Below, piece by piece: positions 42,943 through 52,057 of a stretch of DNA of 64,000 bases. Numbering within the stretch: position 1 is the stretch's first letter; each line of letters starts with the position of its first letter. The stretch lies in the NCBI RefSeq assembly GCF_001426265.1, contig NZ_LMDG01000036.1, forward strand, positions 39,534 through 103,533. Reading direction: 5' to 3'. The position numbers were made by a program, and so were the translations under genes. Source of the DNA: Rhizobium sp. Root1220 (GTDB taxonomy: Bacteria > Pseudomonadota > Alphaproteobacteria > Rhizobiales > Rhizobiaceae). The notes under the pieces are model-generated. The model was not told the origin of the DNA and did no database searches. It saw only the letters and a list, made by a program, of their open reading frames with translations.

Positions 42943-44127
42943 CTACTGCGGGAACCCGCGGCTTCTCCATTGGCTTTTGGGGACAGGATCTCCGACGTCG
43001 AAGGCAAAGGACATGACCTTCGTAGCATCGGCGTCGACCTCGCAACGGTAGCTCATATCGTACCAGCGGCCACTGCCCCTGAACGCGCCACGCTTCACCT
43101 CAAGGACAGTACCGCTGGACAGCCGGTAGGACGGCAGCAACTCGGGACGATAGCCTGACGGCGAATGCAGCAGTTGTTCACGCAACTCGGTTGTGCAGAG
43201 CTCAGCCACACGCATACCTCGCGAAAGGTCGTTCATGGCGGTCTTGGCAACGGGATCATCCGTGGCATTCCGCGAGAACAATGTCTTCGCCTCGGTCAGG
43301 GCATCGGGCGCCGACTTGGTGGCATCAGTCGTCTCGGCCTTGGCCACTTCGGTCGGTTTTGCTTGCTCGAAGGCGGTCTTGGCCTCGCCCGTGGGTTCTG
43401 CCGGCGGTCCGTTCTTTTCCGCATGCGTGGCACCCGCGTCGACTTGCGGCAGATCGACGTCGTCCGGCACCGGGTTTGCGGGCGGCTTGTCTTCCGTGGG
43501 CGGCTTGGCTGCCGCTGTTTGCGCCGGTTTTGGTTCCAGCTCCTCTGTCGGCGGTTTGGCTATCGGCTTGGCACTGTCAGCCGAAGCGTCTCCGGTGTCC
43601 GATTTCCGCGGGCCGCTGTCTTTGTCGCCGAATTCGAAGACCGGCCGCAGCGGCTGTATAGGTTGTGGTTGCCCGCCGTCAGCCGCTTGCTTGGTCGGCT
43701 CCTCTGGTTTCTGTTGCTCCGCCTTTGGCTGCTCTGGGGGCTTCTGCTCCGGCGGTTTTTCCTCCGGCGGCTTCGGCTTTTCTGGCGGCGGTGGTGGCGG
43801 CGGAGGCGGTGGCGGCTCCTCGGCCTTGGCTTCTTCCTTCGGCGTTTCGGGCGGCTTCTCAGCCGGCTTTTCCTCCGCCTTCTTTTCCTCGGGTTTCGGC
43901 TCCTCCGGCATCTTCAGCTCGGGCGGCTTTTCCTCGGGCTTCTTCTCCTCGGCCTTCTGCTCCTCCGGCGGCGGCACCAGTTCAACGCTGACCGCTTCAT
44001 CTTCGGGCTTCTGCTGCTGTTCCGGCAGCTTCAGGAAAAACAGGCCCGCGACGGTAAGATGCAGCAGTACCGAGGCGGCGACGCCCCAGCCGAATACTCC
44101 CCAGCGCTTTTCCAGAATCTTGGCCAT
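42943..44127 (-). CDS. DUF930 domain protein with TonB-like proline-rich linker
   Basis: A 394-residue protein in three parts. There is one N-terminal membrane helix (about 13-34, GWGVAASVLLHLTVAGLFFL). A long, low-complexity Pro/Glu/Lys-rich region follows (about 37-280), including eleven consecutive prolines. The C-terminal DUF930 domain (about 290-394) begins near MNDLSRGMRVAELCTTELRE and contains two cysteines in LCTTEL and YRCEVD. The anchor-plus-rigid-linker layout is like TonB, so the end domain probably sits in the periplasm away from the membrane. No exbBD genes are adjacent. The ATG at 44127 is used; a GTG two codons earlier is possible. Confidence 0.88.
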   Translation of the reverse strand: MAKILEKRWGVFGWGVAASVLLHLTVAGLFFLKLPEQQQKPEDEAVSVELVPPPEEQKAEEKKPEEKPPELKMPEEPKPEEKKAEEKPAEKPPETPKEEAKAEEPPPPPPPPPPPEKPKPPEEKPPEQKPPEQPKAEQQKPEEPTKQAADGGQPQPIQPLRPVFEFGDKDSGPRKSDTGDASADSAKPIAKPPTEELEPKPAQTAAAKPPTEDKPPANPVPDDVDLPQVDAGATHAEKNGPPAEPTGEAKTAFEQAKPTEVAKAETTDATKSAPDALTEAKTLFSRNATDDPVAKTAMNDLSRGMRVAELCTTELREQLLHSPSGYRPELLPSYRLSSGTVLEVKRGAFRGSGRWYDMSYRCEVDADATKVMSFAFDVGDPVPKSQWRSRGFPQ

Positions 44128-44419
44128 GCCCACGTACGATGCTCTACCACAAGCTGCCGATGTGGCCTTTTAAAAAGGCATCATCAAGCCTTAAAACAAA
44201 AAAAAGGCATTCGGCAACATCCGCTTGTGGAACAAGCAGTCATACAGGCCCACGATCGATCTGACTGCAAGTAACGGGGTGGCTTGCCGGCCAGGCCGCC
44301 AAGTCTATCCTTGCGGACAGCCTTCGCGCCGCCAGCGCTCCCACCAAGCCAAAGCTGCGTAGCCGCCGAACACCACTCTCGCGGCAACGCAACTTTGCAA
44401 CACCATCCGACGATCGGAA

Positions 44420-44713
44420 CTATCCCAGCGACCCTATAATTTCCCGATAGGCAGCCTCCGGGAAGGCCTTGAGCGTGCGCGTCCGGATATTTCCAGCCAT
44501 TCCGAGCGACAGGCCGAACCGTGCCATCACAGCATCATCCGGCGCATCGCAGATGGCAACGAGATCATAGTCGCCCATGGTGAGAAAGAAATTCTGGAAG
44601 GAGCCGCCCACCTCGCCGAGCGCCTTCTTTGCCGCGTCCAGGCGCTTTGCCGAGTCGCGTACATTGCGAATACCTTGATCGGTCCAATTCATGAGCACGA
44701 TGTATGTGGTCAT
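44420..44713 (-). CDS. GYD domain protein
   Basis: A 97-residue protein with the GYD-family opening TTYIVLMNWTDQGIRNVRD, the name-giving motif as MGDYDLVAICDAPDD, and RTRTLKAFPEAAYREII at the end. The fold is a ferredoxin-like dimeric alpha/beta barrel; function unknown. GGGAGG lies 7 bases before the ATG at 44713, so a longer frame at 44752 is rejected. It stands alone between the DUF930 gene and rpoD. Confidence 0.9.
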   Translation of the reverse strand: MTTYIVLMNWTDQGIRNVRDSAKRLDAAKKALGEVGGSFQNFFLTMGDYDLVAICDAPDDAVMARFGLSLGMAGNIRTRTLKAFPEAAYREIIGSLG

Positions 44714-44860
44714 TGCACACCTCCCGACGGAGGGTTCGGTCCACGCAGGCATGTGGCGACCATCGCTTGCGCGCTGCGGTCGGTCCCTTCCCCCGTGACC
44801 GGCATTCTACTCCTGTCGCACCGGGGAGACAACAAAAGCGACATCGTCAAACGCACCCGG

Positions 44861-44893
44861 AAAACCAAAAAGCCGGGCACTGCGCCCGGCTTT
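44861..44893 (-). terminator. Rho-independent terminator of rpoD
   Basis: On the minus strand GCCGGGC, GCAGT, GCCCGGC, then TTTTTGGTTTT, starting 39 bases after the rpoD stop. The strong 7-bp stem and T-run are a classical terminator. Confidence 0.88.
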
Positions 44894-44929
44894 CGGATTG
44901 TGAAGCCAGCGATCGCTTGACCACCGACG

Positions 44930-46984
44930 TTAGCTGTCGAGGAAGCTCCGAAGCTTCCTGGAGCGGCTCGGATGCTTCAGCTTGCGCAGCGCCTTGGCTT
45001 CGATCTGACGGATACGTTCCCGGGTCACCGAGAACTGCTGGCCGACTTCTTCGAGCGTGTGGTCGGTGTTCATGCCGATGCCGAAGCGCATGCGCAGGAC
45101 GCGCTCTTCGCGCGGCGTCAACGATGCCAGAACGCGGGTCGTCGTTTCACGCAGGTTCGCCTGAATGGCGGCGTCGATCGGCAGAAGCGCGTTCTTGTCC
45201 TCGATGAAATCGCCGAGGTGCGAATCCTCTTCGTCACCAACAGGGGTTTCGAGCGAGATCGGCTCCTTGGCAATCTTCAGGACCTTGCGGACCTTTTCGA
45301 GCGGCATCGCCAGCTTTTCGGCGAGCTCTTCCGGCGTCGGCTCGCGACCGATTTCGTGCAGCATCTGGCGCGATGTACGAACGATCTTGTTGATCGTTTC
45401 GATCATGTGCACCGGGATACGGATCGTGCGGGCCTGGTCGGCGATCGAGCGGGTGATCGCCTGACGGATCCACCACGTCGCATAGGTCGAGAACTTGTAA
45501 CCACGGCGGTATTCGAACTTGTCGACCGCCTTCATCAGGCCGATATTGCCTTCCTGAATGAGGTCGAGGAACTGCAGGCCGCGGTTCGTGTACTTCTTGG
45601 CGATGGAGATAACGAGGCGAAGGTTGGCTTCGACCATTTCCTTCTTGGCGATACGCGCTTCGCGCTCACCCTTCTGCACCATCGACACGATGCGACGGAA
45701 TTCCGCGATCGAGATGCCGGTTTCGGTCGCCAGATTCTGAATTTCCTGACGGATATCGCGGATCGTCGTGTTTTCGCCCTTGGCGAATTCCTTCCAGCCG
45801 CGCGCCGCCAGATTGCCGATCGACTTCATCCAGTTCGGATCAAGTTCGGCACCCTGATACTGCTCGAGAAAGCTGTCGCGCTTAACGCCATAGGATTCGG
45901 CCAGACGCAGCAGACGGCCTTCGTTCTGCATCAGTCGCTTGGAAATGTCATAGAGCTGCTCGACGAGGGCGTCGACGCGGTTCTGGTTCAGCGACAGTGA
46001 CTTGACGGCCTTGATGAGCTCGTCCTTGAGTTCCTTGTAGCGACGCTCCTGAGCGGACGAGAGCGTGCCCGTCGCAGCAAGGCGCTGCTCGACCTGCTGA
46101 TCCTGCAGCTTGCGCAGCTTCTTGTAGGTCTCGGCGATGGTGTCGAGCGTTTCCATGACCTGCGGACGCAGTTCGGCTTCCATGGCGGCCAGCGAAAGAT
46201 TGGACTCGTCTTCGTCCTCTTCCTCTTCCTCGCCCGGAAGGCCCTCGCCGCCGACATTGGTGATGTCGTCGTCGCCGATGCGCACCCGGCGCGTCTTTTC
46301 CTTTTCTTCGGCGGCCTTGCGGTCAGCCTCGATCTTTTCGGGACTCTGGAACTGCGGAGCAGCCTTTGCCTCGGGACCGGAATAGGTGGTCTCGAGATCG
46401 ATGATCTCGCGAAGCAGCGTCGTGCCTTCGTTGAGTTCGTCGCGCCAGATAATGATCGCCTGGAAGGTCAGCGGGCTCTCGCAGAGGCCGCCGATCATCG
46501 TTTCGCGGCCAGCCTCGATGCGCTTGGCGATGGCAATTTCGCCTTCGCGCGACAATAGCTCCACCGAACCCATTTCGCGCAGGTACATGCGCACCGGGTC
46601 GTCGGTACGGTCGGTCGGCTCCTTCTTCTTGGCGGTCGCAAGCGCGGTGCCGCCGGAAGGAGCAAGCTCGCCACCTTCGCCTTCCTCGTCGGAGCTGGAA
46701 TCATCGTCGTCGCCGCCGCTGGCGCCGGCTTCTTCCGCTTCCTCGTCCTCGATAACGTTGATGCCCATGTCGGAGAGCATCGACATCGTGTCTTCGATCT
46801 GTTCGGATGTCACTTCTTCGGACGGAAGAACGGCATTCAGCTCGTCCATCGTCACATAGCCGCGCTTTTTCGCGGCCTTGATCATTTTCTTGACCGCGTC
46901 ATCGGAAAGATCGAGAAGAGGGCCGTCGGTCCCGCCGTCGCGTTCGACTTCCGCTTCTTCGTTCTCTTTGACCTTGGTTGCCAT
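44930..46984 (-). CDS. rpoD: RNA polymerase primary sigma factor RpoD (sigma-70)
   Basis: A 684-residue primary sigma factor. Region 1.1 is at the N-terminus, followed by an acidic Asp/Glu/Ser stretch (about 85-115) and region 1.2 with DPVRMYLREMGSVELLSREG. The large non-conserved insert typical of group 1 sigmas contains further acidic runs (EEEEEDEDE). Region 2 has FDLIQEGNIGLMKAVDKFEY-like sequence and YATWWIRQAITRSI; region 4.2 ends in VTRERIRQIEAKALRKLKHP. The ATG at 46984 has GGAAGG upstream; an opening 19 codons earlier is not credible. It directs house-keeping transcription. In this window tdh, kbl and recQ separate it from dnaG. Confidence 0.97.
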   Translation of the reverse strand: MATKVKENEEAEVERDGGTDGPLLDLSDDAVKKMIKAAKKRGYVTMDELNAVLPSEEVTSEQIEDTMSMLSDMGINVIEDEEAEEAGASGGDDDDSSSDEEGEGGELAPSGGTALATAKKKEPTDRTDDPVRMYLREMGSVELLSREGEIAIAKRIEAGRETMIGGLCESPLTFQAIIIWRDELNEGTTLLREIIDLETTYSGPEAKAAPQFQSPEKIEADRKAAEEKEKTRRVRIGDDDITNVGGEGLPGEEEEEDEDESNLSLAAMEAELRPQVMETLDTIAETYKKLRKLQDQQVEQRLAATGTLSSAQERRYKELKDELIKAVKSLSLNQNRVDALVEQLYDISKRLMQNEGRLLRLAESYGVKRDSFLEQYQGAELDPNWMKSIGNLAARGWKEFAKGENTTIRDIRQEIQNLATETGISIAEFRRIVSMVQKGEREARIAKKEMVEANLRLVISIAKKYTNRGLQFLDLIQEGNIGLMKAVDKFEYRRGYKFSTYATWWIRQAITRSIADQARTIRIPVHMIETINKIVRTSRQMLHEIGREPTPEELAEKLAMPLEKVRKVLKIAKEPISLETPVGDEEDSHLGDFIEDKNALLPIDAAIQANLRETTTRVLASLTPREERVLRMRFGIGMNTDHTLEEVGQQFSVTRERIRQIEAKALRKLKHPSRSRKLRSFLDS

Positions 46985-47417
46985 GTATATCGTCGCCTTC
47001 CTGACGCTATTCAAACTCGCTGCGGTAAACGGCCATATCAAGGCCGGATCGCCGCAAACGACCGTCTCGAATCACCTAATCCCCAACTAACGGGATGAGA
47101 TTTAATGCCTGATTAACCACGATTGCCGGCGCCGAACGACAGAGCTTCATTGTCTTCAAATGCCCGGCCATGGTTGTGCAACTCGCCCTTGACCCAGTTC
47201 ACCGCTATCTAGGATGAACGGTGATTCCCACATTTTTTGTTCTCGTCAAGCTTTTCCAGTAAAAAAGCCCCAGAAAACCCGGAAAACGCCTTATCCACAG
47301 GCTCAGGTCAGCTCAAGCGATTGCCATCCATAGATAGGAGGTCACCACGGGAAGACAAGAGCACTCAGAAAGCGAGCCAGTTCGAACGACCAAAGCCGAT
47401 CCAGATCCAGCTCGATA
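46985..47417. other. Intergenic region upstream of rpoD
   Basis: About 433 bases between rpoD and the upstream tdh, both on the minus strand. It should contain the rpoD promoter(s). I see no clear terminator for tdh and no recognisable promoter consensus. The short frames here are not credible genes. Confidence 0.5.
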
Positions 47418-48452
<1,035 letters not shown>

Positions 48453-48473
48453 GATCTTACTCTCCCAAACTCT

Positions 48474-49661
48474 TCAAATGATTCCGAGTTCGCGGCCCGC
48501 TTCTGCGAAAGCCGAGATCGCCCGCTCGACATCGGCGCGCGAATGCGCCGCTGACATCTGTGTGCGGATACGCGCCTGCCCCTTCGGGACGACCGGGAAG
48601 GAAAAACCGATGACGTAGACACCCTTTTTCAGCATCAGAGCGGCCACGTCCTGCGCCAGCTTGGCGTCGCCCAGCATGACGGGAATGATCGGATGCCCCT
48701 CACCGGCCAGCGTGAAGCCAAGCTTGGTCATTTCCGATCGGAACAGGTCGGCGTTCGCGGAAAGCCGATCGCGCAAAGCGTCGCCGTTGTCGATCAGATC
48801 GAAGACCTTCAGCGAGGCGGCCGCGATGACAGGGGCGAGTGTGTTCGAAAACAGATAAGGACGCGAACGCTGGCGCAACCAGTCGACGACCTCAGCCTTG
48901 GCGGACGTATAGCCACCGGAGGCCCCGCCCAAGGCCTTGCCGAGCGTACCGGTGATGATGTCGACGCGGCCCTCGACTCCGCAATACTCGGCCGATCCGC
49001 GCCCGTGCCTGCCAACGAAGCCGACTGCGTGGCTGTCATCGACCATGACCATCGCGCCGTATTTCTCGGCGAGATCGCAAACCCCCTGCAGATTGGCGAT
49101 GATGCCATCCATCGAGAACACGCCATCGGTCGCGATCAGCTTGAATCGGCTGCCTTCCGCTTTCTTCAGTTCTTCTTCCAACGCCGACATATCATTGTTT
49201 GCATAGCGGAAGCGCTTTGCCTTGGAGAGGCGCACACCATCGATGATGGAGGCATGGTTCAAGGCATCGGAGATGATGGCATCCTCTTCGCCGAGCAGTG
49301 TTTCAAACAGGCCGCCATTGGCATCGAAGCAGGACGAATAGAGGATGCTATCTTCCATGCCGAGGAAGGAGGAGATACGCGCCTCGAGTTGCTTGTGCTC
49401 CTCCTGCGTTCCACAGATGAAACGCACGGAGGCCATGCCGTATCCATAACGGTCGAGCGCCTTCTTGCCAGCTTCGGCGAGCTCGTCGTTATTGGCAAGA
49501 CCGAGATAGTTGTTGGCGCAGAAGTTCAGGACACGCTCGCCGGAGGCGATTGCGATCTCGCCGGCCTGCTTCGAGGTGATGACGCGCTCAGCCTTGTAGA
49601 GGCCGCCATCCTTCAGCGCTGCTAGTTCAGTACGCAGATGGGAGAGGAATTGCGAGGTCAT
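48474..49661 (-). CDS. kbl: Glycine C-acetyltransferase (2-amino-3-ketobutyrate CoA ligase)
   Basis: A 395-residue PLP enzyme of the alpha-oxoamine synthase family. Conserved features are FCANNYLGLANN near the N-terminus, VDDSHAVGFVGRHGRG with the cofactor-binding Asp and His, and the Schiff-base lysine in GTLGKALGGASGGY. It converts 2-amino-3-ketobutyrate and CoA into glycine and acetyl-CoA, paired with tdh just downstream. The start is the ATG at 49661. About 540 bases separate it from recQ upstream. Confidence 0.96.
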   Translation of the reverse strand: MTSQFLSHLRTELAALKDGGLYKAERVITSKQAGEIAIASGERVLNFCANNYLGLANNDELAEAGKKALDRYGYGMASVRFICGTQEEHKQLEARISSFLGMEDSILYSSCFDANGGLFETLLGEEDAIISDALNHASIIDGVRLSKAKRFRYANNDMSALEEELKKAEGSRFKLIATDGVFSMDGIIANLQGVCDLAEKYGAMVMVDDSHAVGFVGRHGRGSAEYCGVEGRVDIITGTLGKALGGASGGYTSAKAEVVDWLRQRSRPYLFSNTLAPVIAAASLKVFDLIDNGDALRDRLSANADLFRSEMTKLGFTLAGEGHPIIPVMLGDAKLAQDVAALMLKKGVYVIGFSFPVVPKGQARIRTQMSAAHSRADVERAISAFAEAGRELGII

Positions 49662-50200
49662 TGATGGCCCTTCTCATGGTGCTTCCCGATGTCGCCGGAC
49701 TAGCACATCGCCACCGGCTTGTCTTGCTCGTGCTCAGTATCGCGCAACGATCAACAGAAACATCGGCCTGTCCATTTTCTACTTCATTCCGGATGCCAGC
49801 GAATTGGACATGCGCACCGCAAAGACGACAACAATCGGGTGGCGCGGACCCTTCGCGTAGTCACCATGCGGCCAGATCCACCACTCTTGATCATCGTCCA
49901 CGTCAACGAGGGGCACATTCCATCTAAATGGGGCGCCGATCAACGTTCGATAAGGCCGAAGCGCTTCTGGATGGCAAGAATGCTTTCCGGAGTATCGGCG
50001 CCGCGACGTTCGAGCTCTGCGAAGACGCCTTCGAAGCCACCGGGTGTCACAACCCCCATAGACCCCCAGAAGCTCTTCAACGCTGGCCTCGACGGCAACG
50101 CCGACGGGCGTTTGATTTCTTCGAAGGTGACAAGATGAATGAGCGTGCTCTGGGAAATCTCGTCCGAGCCGCGACCGACTACACAGCTCAAGGGGCGTGT
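49662..50200. other. Region between kbl and recQ
   Basis: About 540 bases. The recQ-proximal half contains the in-frame PhaR-like fragment at 49940-50191. The kbl-proximal half (49662-49939) should hold the kbl promoter; no clear promoter or hairpin is seen there. Confidence 0.5.
49940..50191 (-). pseudogene. Short frame resembling part of a PHA-synthesis regulator (probable remnant)
   Basis: An 83-codon frame opening at a TTG at 50191, 9 bases after the recQ stop and in the same frame as recQ, so only the TAG separates them. The residues DEISQSTLIHLVTFEE and KSFWGSMG weakly resemble the DITHSVLTQIIFEQE and FYG-SM part of polyhydroxyalkanoate regulators of the PhaR type, while the N-terminal DNA-binding part is missing. 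There is no good ribosome site. A gene remnant is the simplest reading; a real small protein or a chance frame remain possible. Confidence 0.35.
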
Positions 50201-52057
50201 CTAGTCATCGTGACCTAAAATTACATCGAGAAACGCATCGCCATAGCGTTCGAGTTTTGATTGCCCGACGCCCGAAACTCCAAGCAGTTCCTTATGCGTA
50301 CGTGGGCGCTCAGTCGCGAATGCAATAAGCGTCGTATCGGGAAATACGACATAGGGCGGCACGCCAAGCGACCGCGCAATCGCAGTGCGTTCGGCCCGCA
50401 ATGCCTCGAACAGGACTCCATCCGCACCCGACAAAACCGAACGCCGCTCGGTTTGCGCCGCCTTCTTGGTCCGGCGCTCGGCAGCCGGGCGATCCTTGCG
50501 GAAAAATACCTCACGCTCACGCTTAAACACGACGCGCGCCTCGGGCTCCAGCTTCAATGCGCCGAAGGCTCCGTGATCGACACGGACAAGACCCATGGCA
50601 AGCAACTGACGGAAGACCGACTGCCATGTCCGCGATGGAATATCGCTTCCGGCGCCAAACACCGGAATGGTCGTATGACCGAACCGCTCGGTCTTCTCGT
50701 TGACGTTGCCGAGGAGCACATCGACCACATGGCCGGTTCCGAAACGCTCTCCGGTTCGGTAGATCGCAGCCAGAGCCTTGATTGCCGCATCCGTCCCATC
50801 CCAGGTCTCGACAGGCTTCAAGCAGGTATCACAGCCACCGCAACCACCTGCGTGCGCCTCGCCGAAATGCGCAAGGATTGCCTGGCGACGGCATGATGCC
50901 GTTTCGCAGATGGCAAGCAGCGCATTGAGCTTCGAGCGCTCCACGCGCTTGATCTCCTCGGCTGCACTGCCCTCGTCGATCATTCGCCGCCGCTGGATGA
51001 CATCGGCCATCCCGTAAACCATCCAGACTTCGGACGGCAGCCCGTCACGCCCGGCACGCCCCGTCTCCTGATAGTAGGCTTCGACCGAGCCCGGCAGGTC
51101 GAGATGCGCGACATATCGCACGTTCGGCTTGTCGATCCCCATGCCGAAGGCGACGGTGGCGACGAGGCAAAGTTCCTCCTCTTTCAGGAAAGCATCCTGG
51201 TTCGCATCCCGACGCGCGCGGTCCATGCCGGCATGATAAGGCAGTGCGCGGATGCCCTGCCCGTTCAGCCATTCGGCCGTGTCCTCGACCTTGGCGCGAG
51301 ACAGGCAATAGACGATGCCGCTGTTGCCCTTGTGGCCGGCAAGGAACCGCAGCAACTGTTGGCGCGGCTGGTCGCGCTCGACGATTTCGTAGGAGATATT
51401 CGGCCGGTCGAAGCTGGTGGTAAATATCTCGGCATTGTTCAGCCCCAGTCTAGCTGCGATGTCGTCGCGCGTATGCGGATCGGCCGTCGCCGTCAGCGCG
51501 ATGCGTGGAACGCCGGGATAGTGTTCTGCAAGCTTGCCAAGTTCGCGATATTCCGGCCGGAAGTCGTGGCCCCATTGAGATACGCAGTGGGCTTCGTCAA
51601 TTGCGAACAGCGCAATCTTCGAATTGCCAATGATGTCGCGGAAGCCCTCCATCAGGATACGCTCTGGCGTCACGTAGAGCAGGTCGAGATTGCCTGATGA
51701 AATCGCCCGCCGGACCTCGACATACTCTTCACGCGTCAGAGACGAGTTCAGTGCGGCCGCCCGGATGCCGAGCTGCGTCATCGCCTCCACCTGATCGCGC
51801 ATCAGCGCAATCAGCGGCGAAACGACGATACCGACGCCATCGCGGCAGAGCGCCGGGATCTGGAAGCACACAGATTTGCCGGCGCCGGTCGGAAACAACA
51901 CCAACGCATCGCCGCCGGCCACCACATGCTCGACCACCTGCTGCTGCTTGCCGCGAAAGGCCGGATAGCCATAGACACGGTTCAGGATTCCAAGCGGCGA
52001 ACGCTCCGCGCCGAACAGCGCATCTCCTGTCGAAAATGCCGTACCGCCTGCGTCCAT
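50201..52057 (-). CDS. recQ: ATP-dependent DNA helicase RecQ
   Basis: A 618-residue helicase. It has Walker A FPTGAGKS, the DEAH box AIDEAHC, conserved motif QETGRAGRDG, the RecQ zinc site (CETASCRRQAIL, then CGGCDTC), a winged-helix domain, and an HRDC domain at the end (ending LDVILGHDD). It unwinds DNA in recombination and fork repair. Its ATG at 52057 overlaps the dnaG stop (TGATG), so it is translationally coupled to primase, an arrangement that suggests coexpression with replication proteins. Confidence 0.95.
   Translation of the reverse strand: MDAGGTAFSTGDALFGAERSPLGILNRVYGYPAFRGKQQQVVEHVVAGGDALVLFPTGAGKSVCFQIPALCRDGVGIVVSPLIALMRDQVEAMTQLGIRAAALNSSLTREEYVEVRRAISSGNLDLLYVTPERILMEGFRDIIGNSKIALFAIDEAHCVSQWGHDFRPEYRELGKLAEHYPGVPRIALTATADPHTRDDIAARLGLNNAEIFTTSFDRPNISYEIVERDQPRQQLLRFLAGHKGNSGIVYCLSRAKVEDTAEWLNGQGIRALPYHAGMDRARRDANQDAFLKEEELCLVATVAFGMGIDKPNVRYVAHLDLPGSVEAYYQETGRAGRDGLPSEVWMVYGMADVIQRRRMIDEGSAAEEIKRVERSKLNALLAICETASCRRQAILAHFGEAHAGGCGGCDTCLKPVETWDGTDAAIKALAAIYRTGERFGTGHVVDVLLGNVNEKTERFGHTTIPVFGAGSDIPSRTWQSVFRQLLAMGLVRVDHGAFGALKLEPEARVVFKREREVFFRKDRPAAERRTKKAAQTERRSVLSGADGVLFEALRAERTAIARSLGVPPYVVFPDTTLIAFATERPRTHKELLGVSGVGQSKLERYGDAFLDVILGHDD

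Noticed and set aside
43791..43824. Short repetitive GGCGG run that could look like a tandem repeat
   Set aside because: It encodes the polyproline run of the DUF930 protein; no separate repeat element.
43165..44274. 369- and 326-codon plus-strand frames full of Arg/Leu or Ser/Gly
   Set aside because: They are the complement of the Pro/Glu/Lys-rich linker of the DUF930 gene; low complexity, no start signals.
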